IMG/VR virus record: IMGVR_UViG_3300046514_000372
Coordinates: 1-54,776 of that record
Source: a virus
DNA length: 54,776 nucleotides
Strand: one strand, 5' to 3'
The notes under the pieces are model-generated. The model did no database searches. It was not told where the DNA came from and saw only the letters and a program-made list of their open reading frames with translations. A program made the position numbers and the translations under genes. Positions 35,687 through 44,148 of the stretch are shown here, one piece after another (position 1 is the stretch's first letter; the number at the start of each line of letters is the position of its first letter).

Positions 35687-38244
35687 GGCTGACGTCTCAC
35701 ATACTGTTCGCGGAACAGGCGCAGTCTCTCTGCTTGATTCATGGCTCCCGCGCCACGGTTACCAATAAGGTCTTTCTCCTGGGGTGACATCGCGCCACCC
35801 TTCGTGCCGTGCGCTCGCACGACTTCGTTGCCGTCTTTGTCTACTGCGATGAGCTTCTCGTTCGGTTTCAGCCAGCCCTCGGGGTCGGCAATCGCCTTGG
35901 GGTCGCTCACCTTCCGGTCGATGGGCTTGCCGCCTGGGTTGTTCTGGCGCACGATGAATTCGCCACCCTTGTCGGTGACTTCCTTGACACGCGCGATTTC
36001 CTCGGCGCTCACTTCGTGCCCACCGCTACCGTTGGTCGTGGTCTTGCCGGCCGGCGCGACCTCGACGTTCTTGCCGGCCTCGGGGTTCGCCATCTGCGCC
36101 TTGAGGTAGTCCTGCAGCTCCCGAGTCTTGCGTGCTACAATGCTCTCGGTTGTGGGGTTCTCGGGTTTCTGCAACCACTCCGGTGGGATGGCTGACTCGG
36201 AGCGCACAGAGCCAAAGTGGCTCTCGTCGGGTTTCAGTCTACCGACTTCGGCGGGCGGGACGTAAACCTCCGCAACATGGGGTTCCCCACCATGAGCCTT
36301 CGCCGCGAGACGGGCGTATGCTTCGGCGTCGGCTTTGGACGTCGTCAGATATACTGATGGCTTGCGCTCTCCGCCGGCTGAGAAGTTGGCAGCTGTGTCG
36401 GCTCCCGGCGAACCCGCAGGCGTGATGCCCTTTTCACCGAATCCCGCAGCGGCATTCGTAGTCGTCCCGTGATAGAGCGGTTTGCCTGCTGCGGCGTGCT
36501 CCTCGTAGTGCCGCATGAGCTTGAGATTCAGCCCCGAGCGTTCGACAGGCGCCTTGCCGGCTTCCGCGATAACCGCATGGTCCTCGGCGTTGCCGAGCGC
36601 GGCGTTGGCCTTCAGCGAGTCCTCGTTGCCGAGCGCCGGCTTCACGTTCTCGGGGTTCAGGCCGCGCAGCTCGGGCGGCAGCAAGCCAGCCTTCTGCTGC
36701 ACAAACGCACCACGAGGTCCGCTGAAGTTCGCAGCACCCTGGCCCAGCGTCTCGGTGGCGAGCGCAGCCTTCGCATCTGGTGAGAACAGCTTTGCGTGTT
36801 CGAGGTAGGCGTTCAGTTCGCCGTTGGGCCCGAACTGGTGTCCGCCCTTCGCATGCGCCATGTAGTCGTGGACGATGCGGAACATGTCGTTGTAGTTCAT
36901 CTCGCCAGGTTTGCCGTCTGGTCCGGTCTGCAGCGTCTCAAGCATTGGGTGGTTGGGCGCGAAGTTCCCCGCTGCCGCAGTCGGCTTGTAGGACAGGTGA
37001 TTGTTCTCGTTGATATCCTTGAACATCTCGGCGGAGTTCTTGTAGGGTTCGCCCAAGCCCGTGTAAGGTTCGGTCTGCAGGCCCGTGTGCGCTTTGATGT
37101 AGTGAAACTGGTCAGCCGTCTCGCGCTGCAGCGCCTGGTAGGCTTGCCGCACGCGCGGGTCATCGGGGTTGTGCTGCATCTTCTCGTAGGCAGCAGCGAT
37201 GAGCTTCTGCTGCTCTGGGTCCACCTTCGCGGCAGGGTGTGGCTCAGGCGCCGCAAGACCCTTGGACTCGGCATACTTCGCAGCGATTTCCTGTGGCGTG
37301 GCGCCGGCCGACAGCGGGTCCACTGAGGCGGCGTTCGCGTCGAATGCGGCGTTCTTCGACTCGCGCTCCTTCGCCATCGCATCCAGTAGTTCCTTGCGAT
37401 AGGCGTCGGGGATGGTCTTCTCGGAGGGAGGCGTCTCGTTGCCCACGACACCGGTGCCCGGCACGCTCTCTGCGCTCGGCGCAAACAGCTGGCGCTCAGC
37501 GGCGTCGGGCGACACGTTCGGCATGTTGCGGTCAATGACGGGCAGGCCCACTGCACCCTTCGGCGTCTGCCACGGCACGTTGCGCTTGAGGAGCTTGCCG
37601 GCCATCTCGTTGGCGAGCGGGTTCTGCGCGACTTCCACAGCCGCACCGGCCTGTGGGCCGAGTATCATCGACGCCGCAGCAGCCGGCGCGTGCGAGCGCT
37701 GGAACGCGGGGATTTCCTTGAGACGCGCGGCGCGCTCGATGAGTGCATCACCAACCGCCGGGCCATACTTCGCAGTGCCCTCGCCGCCCACGACGCCACC
37801 GAGGAGCCCGCCGACGTCGCCGGCTACATCCTGGTAGTCGGGGTTGTCGGTGACCAGCGACGCAGCCTTGCGCCCGCCGTAGTCGCCGGCAGCGCCGAGC
37901 AGCAGACCGCCAGCAGCAACCGCAGGCGCCGCAACAACCGCCGGCAGCGCAGCCGGGGCCAGCACCTTCGAGACACCCTTGACGATGCCGTGGGTGGCGC
38001 CCGCGTAGTTGCCCTCGTGGCCTTTGTTCAGGCCCTGCATGACATCGCCCATCGGTCCGCTGTTGGCGAAATCCGAGAGGAGGTCCTGCTTGCCGGCATC
38101 CTTCTGCTTCGCCATGTTGCCGAGCATGATGGCGTTCTGCTTCTTGACGTCGAAGGGCTCCGCCTTGACTTCTTCGAAGCCAGCGGGAAGCTCGGTAGAC
38201 TTGACTTCTTCGAAGCCCGGCGGGAGGTCGTTTACTTGTGCCAC
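35683..38244 (-). CDS. Large internal/ejection protein with ART-like domain, 853 aa
   Basis: The N-terminus has two LPxGFEEVK repeats (LPPGFEEVK, LPAGFEEVK), typical of podovirus internal virion proteins. A Gly/Ala-rich hydrophobic segment lies about 80-125. Residues about 450-520 carry FRIVHDYMAHAKGG and ATETLGQGAANFSGPRGAF, a motif set known from phage polyvalent proteins. Residues about 585-685 read LYHGTT, PSVYLTTSKADAEAYA and RSES: the H-Y-E pattern of ADP-ribosyltransferase folds. Probably carried in the virion and injected with DNA. The multidomain call is partly from recall. Confidence 0.65.
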   Translation of the reverse strand: MAQVNDLPPGFEEVKSTELPAGFEEVKAEPFDVKKQNAIMLGNMAKQKDAGKQDLLSDFANSGPMGDVMQGLNKGHEGNYAGATHGIVKGVSKVLAPAALPAVVAAPAVAAGGLLLGAAGDYGGRKAASLVTDNPDYQDVAGDVGGLLGGVVGGEGTAKYGPAVGDALIERAARLKEIPAFQRSHAPAAAASMILGPQAGAAVEVAQNPLANEMAGKLLKRNVPWQTPKGAVGLPVIDRNMPNVSPDAAERQLFAPSAESVPGTGVVGNETPPSEKTIPDAYRKELLDAMAKERESKNAAFDANAASVDPLSAGATPQEIAAKYAESKGLAAPEPHPAAKVDPEQQKLIAAAYEKMQHNPDDPRVRQAYQALQRETADQFHYIKAHTGLQTEPYTGLGEPYKNSAEMFKDINENNHLSYKPTAAAGNFAPNHPMLETLQTGPDGKPGEMNYNDMFRIVHDYMAHAKGGHQFGPNGELNAYLEHAKLFSPDAKAALATETLGQGAANFSGPRGAFVQQKAGLLPPELRGLNPENVKPALGNEDSLKANAALGNAEDHAVIAEAGKAPVERSGLNLKLMRHYEEHAAAGKPLYHGTTTNAAAGFGEKGITPAGSPGADTAANFSAGGERKPSVYLTTSKADAEAYARLAAKAHGGEPHVAEVYVPPAEVGRLKPDESHFGSVRSESAIPPEWLQKPENPTTESIVARKTRELQDYLKAQMANPEAGKNVEVAPAGKTTTNGSGGHEVSAEEIARVKEVTDKGGEFIVRQNNPGGKPIDRKVSDPKAIADPEGWLKPNEKLIAVDKDGNEVVRAHGTKGGAMSPQEKDLIGNRGAGAMNQAERLRLFREQYVRRQP

Positions 38245-39686
38245 GGGCCACCGTTGTCGGAGTAGAGGACCTCACCCGTCGTGGGGTTCTTCGCCGTGCG
38301 ACGGTTAGCAGGCGCAGCGCCAGCTGCAGCCGTGGGCTTGATGCCCATGCGCGTTTCAAACATCTTGAGGTCGTTCTCCCGCTGCTTTGCCAGGATGTCC
38401 CGAACCTCGGGAGCCGATTTGCCCACCAGGTCCTGCTGGGCCTGGGTGATGTTGTCGCCCTGGTCGATGCGGTGCTGCGCGACCCGACCGACGAAGTCCG
38501 CCATCTGGCGCTTCTGCTCGTCGGTCAACGCACGGTAGCCGTTTTCGTTGATGCCGATGACGTTGCCGGCTTTGATGAGTAGCGAATCCAGCAGCGGGCG
38601 GGAGTTCTGCACCATCTGCAGTTCGGACTGCGTCATGCGGAGACCGGTGCCCATGCCGCCCGTGAGGACCGAGAGGAACTTCGGGATAGCCACCGTCTCT
38701 ACGACGCCACCGGTCTGCTTCAGCTCGTCCATCATGTCTGCAATGGCGGGGAGGTTCAGCTTATCGTATTTCGCGGAGAGGTCCTTGTAGGCACTCTCCT
38801 GCGCAGCGTTCGAGAACTGGTTGCCCTGGCGCGCGTTCGCGCCGGTTTGCGTGATGTTCAGCTTGATGACGGCATCGCGCTGCTTCGTCGCTTCGTCGGG
38901 GTGCTGCTTCGCGTAGGCGTTCACATACGCCTTTTCCTCGGGCGTGACGCTGTTCGGGTCGGTCGCCGTCTTCACCATCAGCGCGTAGAACTTCTTCTCG
39001 GGCGTGTTGGTCTCGCTGCCCGCACCCTTGGGTGTAACGACGCCAGCCGGCACGGTGCTCGACTTGCCCGTCATGAGGATGCTGTTGCCCTGAAAGAGCG
39101 CTTCCTGCTCGACCGGCGTGAGGTCCTCGCCGTTGTCCTGCTTCTTCGTGAGCTTGTCCACCACACCCTGGGCGTAGTCCTTGTGCGCCTGCAGCAGCTG
39201 CTGCTCGGGCGTGCCCTTGTAGGTTTCCTTGGTGGTTTGAGGAACCTCACCCGACGCAGCCGTCTGCGCATCCGGGGCCTCCGCAAACTGCGAGGGGACA
39301 CCAGCCGTCATCGGGGTGCCGAGGATGAGCCCGCCGCCGCCCGCTGCCTTGATGGCTGCGCTCTGGTCGGGTGCGATATCCGAGCCCGGCATCATGGTGC
39401 CTTCGGCATTCGCGAGCACAGCCTTGTTCGCCGCAGCCTTGCGAGCTTCGGCGTTCGCAGCGGCTACCGTCTTGGCGTTCTCCAGCTCCGCCATCTTGAT
39501 TTGCGCGTTCTGCTTGTCGAGCGCATCCTGACGCGCCTGTGCTTCCGCATCAGCCTGCTGCGCCTGGCGCCGCAGAAGCTCCTGCTGGAAGCCCTGGTAG
39601 GCAGCGGCGCCCGGCGACACCATGCCGCCCGAGCCCTCAGCGAGGACGTTCGGTTGCCCGTAGAGTGCGGTGTTGTCCACAGCCAT
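38232..39686 (-). CDS. Internal virion protein, helical, 484 aa
   Basis: Starts MAVDNTALYGQPNVLAEGSG. Residues about 30-85 form a long Gln/Ala/Glu/Lys coiled coil (ELLRRQAQQADAEAQ). The rest is Ala/Gln/Lys-rich, mostly helical. Position between tail proteins and the 853-aa protein fits ejection/core proteins of T7- or P22-like phages. Confidence 0.6.
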   Translation of the reverse strand: MAVDNTALYGQPNVLAEGSGGMVSPGAAAYQGFQQELLRRQAQQADAEAQARQDALDKQNAQIKMAELENAKTVAAANAEARKAAANKAVLANAEGTMMPGSDIAPDQSAAIKAAGGGGLILGTPMTAGVPSQFAEAPDAQTAASGEVPQTTKETYKGTPEQQLLQAHKDYAQGVVDKLTKKQDNGEDLTPVEQEALFQGNSILMTGKSSTVPAGVVTPKGAGSETNTPEKKFYALMVKTATDPNSVTPEEKAYVNAYAKQHPDEATKQRDAVIKLNITQTGANARQGNQFSNAAQESAYKDLSAKYDKLNLPAIADMMDELKQTGGVVETVAIPKFLSVLTGGMGTGLRMTQSELQMVQNSRPLLDSLLIKAGNVIGINENGYRALTDEQKRQMADFVGRVAQHRIDQGDNITQAQQDLVGKSAPEVRDILAKQRENDLKMFETRMGIKPTAAAGAAPANRRTAKNPTTGEVLYSDNGGPWHK

Positions 39687-40465
39687 TATTGGTCACCGAA
39701 CATGTCATTGTTCGAGTTGTCGCCGGTATCGGTGTAGTCAGTCGTCGGCGCTACGAACGCAGTGCTCGGCCCAGTCGTGGGACCGGTGAGCATCGGGTTC
39801 TGCGGCTGTCCGCCGTTCTTGAACAGGTCTGCGAACTTCTTGCCATACTGGAGGTAGCCAACACCCTGGTTGATGGCGTTCCCCACCGTGGTGAGCTTCG
39901 AGTTGAGCCCAGTGCCCACGCCAGCGGCGTCGAGCGCCTTCTTGTTGGCGTCGATTTCCTCTTGCGAGGGCGCCGGCACGCCGCTCAGCGTGAGCGACTG
40001 GCCGTTCTTGATGCGGTCCGCCATCTTCTGCTGGAAGAGGTTCGCGAAGTCGGTGCCCGCAGTGGTCGGCGTGAGGTCGGGGCTCGCAATCATCTGGCCG
40101 TTGGCGAGGCGTAGACCCGGCAGCTGGATGGGGTTCGCGCCCATGCGCGCCGCGAGCCCAGCGCGGAACTGGTTCTGCATCGCGAGTCGGTCGGCAGCGG
40201 GCCCACCCTGGTCGATGGTCGCCTGCTTCGCGCGGTTGTTGATGAGCGCCTGTGCCTCGTTGGCGTTCGCCTGGTTCGTCGGCGCGTTGACGGGATTGCC
40301 GTTCGCGTCCACACCAACCTGCGGCATGCCCTTCGACTTGTCCACGATGGCAGAGATGCCGTTGTCGATGGGGTCCACCAGCGGCAGACCCGCGAGCGAA
40401 GCCCCGCCCGTGAACGGCGCGGCGCCGATAAGACCGATTTTCGCGAGTTTGCCCCAGAAGCTCAT
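39686..40465 (-). CDS. Internal virion protein candidate, 259 aa
   Basis: Starts MSFWGKLAKIGLIGAAPFTGG, an amphipathic/hydrophobic N-terminus, then Ala/Asn/Gln-rich helices and a Thr/Asn/Asp-rich end. First of three consecutive candidate ejection proteins. No family recognised. Confidence 0.6.
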   Translation of the reverse strand: MSFWGKLAKIGLIGAAPFTGGASLAGLPLVDPIDNGISAIVDKSKGMPQVGVDANGNPVNAPTNQANANEAQALINNRAKQATIDQGGPAADRLAMQNQFRAGLAARMGANPIQLPGLRLANGQMIASPDLTPTTAGTDFANLFQQKMADRIKNGQSLTLSGVPAPSQEEIDANKKALDAAGVGTGLNSKLTTVGNAINQGVGYLQYGKKFADLFKNGGQPQNPMLTGPTTGPSTAFVAPTTDYTDTGDNSNNDMFGDQ

Positions 40466-40473
40466 GGCTACCT

Positions 40474-41406
40474 TTACGAGTAAGTGAAGCCGCCGACTGC
40501 GGTCGCCGTCGTGCCGTCCAGGTTGGTGAACACGACGTTCACCGCGCCGGCTGCGTGCGCCGGGGTGATAACCGCGCAGCTGAGCCCGCCAGCCGCCGGC
40601 ACAACACCGGTTGCCGCGACACCGCCGAACGTCACAACCACGCCAGCGCCGAAGTAGTAGCCGGCGAGGGTGCGCGCCTGTCCGCCAGCCGCGCTGCCGG
40701 TGTTCGCGGTGACCGAGGTCAGCACGTAGGCCGACTCCGTCCAGGTGTAAGCGCCAGCCTGGGTGATGACCGAGCCGTCCGCCTGGGTGAGCACTACATC
40801 CTTGAGACCCGTGCCGAGGTGGCCGGTGGCCGGGAACGAACAGGTGATGCTGGAGCTGGAGACGCGCACGACGCTCGTCGCCGCTACTCCGCCTACCGTC
40901 ACGCTGGGGGAGCCGTCGAAGAAGAACGTCCCCGCGCCAGCCGTCAACGTGATGGCGTGCGCGTCGTGGACGTCGCCGCTCGCAGAGCTGAGCGTGAAGC
41001 TGCCGGCGAGGTCGGTCGCCGTGCGCTCCTGGAAGCCCTCGATGGTCAGCGAGACCGCCGCGCCGGCTGCGCTGATGAGCGCTTCGAGGTTCTCGTTCGT
41101 CTCAATCGCCACACCCTGCGGCCCGAAGTCGTATTCGTATTTCGTGCCCGCCGTCGTCAAGTCCATCGCAGGCGTGATGACCGTGTGGGTCGTGCCGCTG
41201 CGCAGCTGGAGCGTGTGCGCCGCACCCGTGGTCACCACGAGCGTGACGCGCTGCACGTGGATGGTGTGCTTCTTGGGCGAGTAGAGCGGCGTCGTCTGCT
41301 TGACTGCGATGGCAGTCTGAGTCGTGGCGCCCGTGCCCAAATGCAGCGTGGTGGTGAACCCACCACTGAACGCGCGCTTTGGTTGCTGATAGCGGTCGAA
41401 TGACAT
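40474..41406 (-). CDS. Virion protein with IPT/TIG domains, 310 aa
   Basis: The N-terminal 130 residues (IHVQRVTLVVTTG; YEYDFGPQGVAIETNE; LTIEGFQERT) are homologous to the next gene (217 aa). Then come about two IPT/TIG immunoglobulin-like domains (SVTVGGVAATSVVRV; VVTFGGVAATGVVPAA). Likely a surface or tail decoration protein. IPT domains commonly bind glycans or give rigidity in phage adhesins. Confidence 0.7.
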   Translation of the reverse strand: MSFDRYQQPKRAFSGGFTTTLHLGTGATTQTAIAVKQTTPLYSPKKHTIHVQRVTLVVTTGAAHTLQLRSGTTHTVITPAMDLTTAGTKYEYDFGPQGVAIETNENLEALISAAGAAVSLTIEGFQERTATDLAGSFTLSSASGDVHDAHAITLTAGAGTFFFDGSPSVTVGGVAATSVVRVSSSSITCSFPATGHLGTGLKDVVLTQADGSVITQAGAYTWTESAYVLTSVTANTGSAAGGQARTLAGYYFGAGVVVTFGGVAATGVVPAAGGLSCAVITPAHAAGAVNVVFTNLDGTTATAVGGFTYS

Positions 41407-41415
41407 GGCAGTCCT

Positions 41416-42069
41416 TTACGTGAACGTGAAGCCGGCAACCTCGATGATAGGTTTCAGCAGCGAGGGGCAATGGACCGTGACGTCCACCGCTCCCGCTGCG
41501 TGCGCTGGGGTCGTGACGGTCACGAAGTAGTCGCCGTAGGAGACCACGGTGGCCTCGGTGGTGCCGAAGAACACGCGCAGCCCCTGCTCGTTCGGCCACA
41601 CGTCGATGTTCACTGAGTCGCCGCCCGCTGCGGTGCCCGTCGCCGGGTCTATCAGGCTAATGTCCGGGGCGACCACGCGCTGCGACTGGAAGCCCTCGAC
41701 CACGATGTAGCCGACCGCACCCGCGACGCCGAAAAACTCCAGGTCGTTGTCTTCGGTGAGCGGGGTGCCCTGCGGACCGAAGTCATACGTGTAGCGCGTG
41801 TTGGACGTCGCCGCCGACTTCGTGCCCGTGAGGTCGGTCGCCGTATCCGTCGAGTTGCCGACGCTCCACGTCTTGCCGCCCGAGCCGGTGACAATCACCA
41901 TCTCGATGCGCTGGACGTGGATGGTGTATTTGGCAACCGTCTGGACGTCGCCCGTGTCTACGGGCTGTTTCACCGCGAACAACACCTTTGCGGCGTCGCC
42001 CACTGCGATAGGAATCACCAGGTTGAAACCACCACCCAGCTGACGTTTGCGCGCTGCGTATTCATCCAT
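41416..42069 (-). CDS. Virion protein, paralogue of the 310-aa gene, with IPT domain, 217 aa
   Basis: KYTIHVQRIEMVIVTG, RYTYDFGPQGTPL and VVEGFQSQRV align with the 310-aa protein's N-terminal domain; one IPT domain (GLRVFFGTTEATVVSYG) follows. The two genes lie side by side on the same strand and probably arose by duplication. Confidence 0.7.
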   Translation of the reverse strand: MDEYAARKRQLGGGFNLVIPIAVGDAAKVLFAVKQPVDTGDVQTVAKYTIHVQRIEMVIVTGSGGKTWSVGNSTDTATDLTGTKSAATSNTRYTYDFGPQGTPLTEDNDLEFFGVAGAVGYIVVEGFQSQRVVAPDISLIDPATGTAAGGDSVNIDVWPNEQGLRVFFGTTEATVVSYGDYFVTVTTPAHAAGAVDVTVHCPSLLKPIIEVAGFTFT

Positions 42070-42075
42070 GTGTGG

Positions 42076-43101
42076 TTACCCGAACAGCGTCTGATACTGG
42101 TTTTCCCACGCCTGCTGGTTGGCAGCGTTGTCGGTGCCGCGCTCGGTGTTCGCGAGCCCACGGTTGCCGAGCTGGGACTGGATGTCCTGGCCGCGCGCCT
42201 GGAGGGCTTCGTCTTCGCGGTGCAGCGCTGCCTGCTGGTCGAGCGACAGCACGCCGAGCTGGCCGGAAAGCGCCTGCGCGATTTCCGCACGGCGGGCATC
42301 CACTTCCTTCTGCATGAGGTTCGCCTGGAAGCCTGCGGTGGCCTCACCAGCCTGCTCATTGCCCATCCGGGTCTCGTTCGAGATGTTCCCGTTCGGGCCC
42401 GCTGCTTCTGCCGCCGCCGACAGTCCCGAGCGGAGCTGGCGCTGCTGGGCGACGTTGAACGCGTCCGTCTGCCCCTTGATGATGGGGTCGTTGGGGTTGA
42501 CTGCCAGCGACTGCGTCGAGCGCTTCAGCAGCTGGTCGTAGAGCGCCTGCGAGCGTGGGTCCGGTCCGCCGGCTCCGCCCCATCCGCCAACGCCGCCGCC
42601 GGCCCCTGAGCCGCCGCCGCCCGTGCTGTAGTCACCGACGCCACCGCTGGCCGCCGCCATGCGCTGAGCCCATGTGCCCGAGCCGCCCGTGTTCTGGTAG
42701 CCGTTCGCGAGCCCACCGCTCTGGTTGATGTGGTCTACCCAGTATTGGAAGTCCGCCTGGTCACGGGGCTGGATGCCCTTGGCCTGGTAGGCTTGCCACA
42801 CAGCTTGGTGGACCGGGTCGCTCGCGTTGTAGTAGCTCGGCGTCATGCCGCCTGAGCCACCCGACTGCTGCGGGGGTTGTCCCTGGGGGTTCAGCCACGA
42901 GGGCGCCCCACCCTGGTATTGCTGGGTGTAGCTCTTGTCGGCGTTCTGGGTGTAGTAGTTGCCGCCGTTCTGGTAGACGGGCACGCCGTCCGGTGCGGTC
43001 GCCACCTGGGAGTAGCCGTCCGCCGGCTGCGCTGCCTTGGTGGGCTGCACCTGGGGCTGGCTGTTGTCAGCCCCCGAGTCGTATGTCTGGTCGGCGGTCA
43101 T
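42076..43101 (-). CDS. Gln/Gly-rich virion protein, 341 aa
   Basis: ATG 43101 (MTADQTYDSGADNSQPQ). First 130 residues Gln/Tyr/Pro/Gly-rich; a Gly run at about 160-185 (GGGGSGAGGGVGGWGG); then a 130-residue Gln/Ala/Glu helical part (MGNEQAGEATAGFQANLMQ; LSLDQQAALHRED). Probably a minor structural or tail-associated protein. Unrecognised. Confidence 0.6.
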   Translation of the reverse strand: MTADQTYDSGADNSQPQVQPTKAAQPADGYSQVATAPDGVPVYQNGGNYYTQNADKSYTQQYQGGAPSWLNPQGQPPQQSGGSGGMTPSYYNASDPVHQAVWQAYQAKGIQPRDQADFQYWVDHINQSGGLANGYQNTGGSGTWAQRMAAASGGVGDYSTGGGGSGAGGGVGGWGGAGGPDPRSQALYDQLLKRSTQSLAVNPNDPIIKGQTDAFNVAQQRQLRSGLSAAAEAAGPNGNISNETRMGNEQAGEATAGFQANLMQKEVDARRAEIAQALSGQLGVLSLDQQAALHREDEALQARGQDIQSQLGNRGLANTERGTDNAANQQAWENQYQTLFG

Positions 43102-43102
43102 G

Positions 43103-43375
43103 TTACTGCCCGCCACCCATGTGCGCCTGCAGAGCCGCCAGGAGCGCGCCACGGTCGTCCCCACCCATCGGGGCGCCCATCGGCGCAGCCATCGGCGGAG
43201 GAGCCGCTGGCATGGCCTGCGGGGCGGCGCCCATCGGGCTCGGCACGGCGCCGGCCTTCGTCGCGTTGTCCATGAAGGACCCGCCGGCCGTTTTCGGCTG
43301 TCCCTTGTGGAACGACAGGGTCATCTTGTCGCCGGGCTGGAGAGCTTGACCGAGGCTGGTCGGGTCGAACATCAT
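43103..43375 (-). CDS. Pro/Met/Ala-rich small protein, 90 aa
   Basis: Starts MMFDPTSLGQALQPGDKMTL; a short beta part, then a low-complexity PMGAAPQAMPAAPPPM stretch. First gene after the 43.5-kb promoter, with a 118-nt leader containing a hairpin. Unrecognised. Confidence 0.55.
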   Translation of the reverse strand: MMFDPTSLGQALQPGDKMTLSFHKGQPKTAGGSFMDNATKAGAVPSPMGAAPQAMPAAPPPMAAPMGAPMGGDDRGALLAALQAHMGGGQ

Positions 43376-43500
43376 GGCTGTAAGTCCTTGAGGGGCCGGA
43401 GCTTACGCGCCGGTAGGCGGGGTTGAGGGGTGAGGGCCTTGCACCCTCTCGGCAGGTTCAGTCGAGCGCCCTCATCCGTGGCGCTCGGCCTACTGCAACT

Positions 43501-43539
43501 ATTCTACCGTCAAAGGCTTGACGGTGTCAATCGGTTGAC
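43501..43539 (-). promoter_or_regulatory. Sigma-70-like promoter with two operator-like dyads
   Basis: On the minus strand: TTGACA (43530-43525), 18-nt spacer, TAGAAT (43506-43501). Two dyads GTCAA-N4-TTGAC lie at 43526-43539 and 43509-43522, centres 17 bp apart; the first overlaps the -35, the second fills the spacer. The leader then holds an 8-bp hairpin (CGAGCGCC/GGCGCTCG, 43463-43487). It reads toward the genes at 43375 and below. The sequence match is strong; the regulator is unknown. Confidence 0.65.
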
Positions 43540-43541
43540 GC

Positions 43542-43895
43542 TTACGCGGTGTAGTTCGTGATGGTCTCGCCCATGACGGTCGCCACGATGGCAGAGGCCG
43601 CGCTCGCGATACCCGTCAAGAAGTCGGTGGACGTCATCATCAGCCCCTGGCCGGGAGCATACCAGGTGTAGCTTTCACCAGCTTGGAGGGCCTTGGCTGC
43701 GATAAGCTCGGTGCCGCCGGCAGAGCCGCCCGTCGCACCCACGTAGATGGTGAACGTGCGCGGCACGCTGTCCTTGTTCGTGAAGTGCATCCCCTTGATG
43801 AGGTAGTTGATAGTCGAAGCCGCTGGCGTGTAGAGGTTCCCGATGCCAACGCCGATATATGCGGGTCCAGAGATGCGCTTGGGGGTGCCTGGCAT
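43542..43895 (-). CDS. Small beta-rich virion protein, 117 aa
   Basis: Starts MPGTPKRISGPAYIGVGIG. Strand-rich (TFTIYVGATGGSAGG; SYTWYAPGQGLMM; AIVATVMGETI). The later part resembles the N-terminal domain of the 310- and 217-aa proteins (Y-x-Y-x-x-x-G-Q-G, then V-x-V/GE). Likely a capsid or tail decoration protein; role inferred. Confidence 0.6.
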   Translation of the reverse strand: MPGTPKRISGPAYIGVGIGNLYTPAASTINYLIKGMHFTNKDSVPRTFTIYVGATGGSAGGTELIAAKALQAGESYTWYAPGQGLMMTSTDFLTGIASAASAIVATVMGETITNYTA

Positions 43896-43944
43896 GATTC
43901 TTGCTCCTGCGGTAGTTTACCGCGTTTTGAGGTCCTACGCAACC

Positions 43945-44148
43945 TTAGATGGGTGCGATGGTGAACATAAACCAGTCATCGTGACCGGTGGGGAACGGTG
44001 GCGAGCCCGTCATGATGGCTGCGGCCGTCTGGCCGTTGAGCCAATACTTCTGCTTGCCTGGGTCGGGCGGAGAGGTGCCCTTCTGGGCGCCCTCGAAGGA
44101 CTCCCCGTTGAACCAATACTGCTGTGTGCCGCCGGCTTGGATAGGCAT
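43945..44148 (-). CDS. Small protein with YWFNG/YWLNG repeats, 67 aa
   Basis: ATG overlaps the beta-helix gene stop (TGATG). Contains QQYWFNGESFEG and KQKYWLNGQTAAA, two copies of a YWxNG motif, and ends DWFMFTIAPI. Probably a small tail-associated or fibre-tip protein. The motif function is unknown. Confidence 0.55.
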   Translation of the reverse strand: MPIQAGGTQQYWFNGESFEGAQKGTSPPDPGKQKYWLNGQTAAAIMTGSPPFPTGHDDWFMFTIAPI

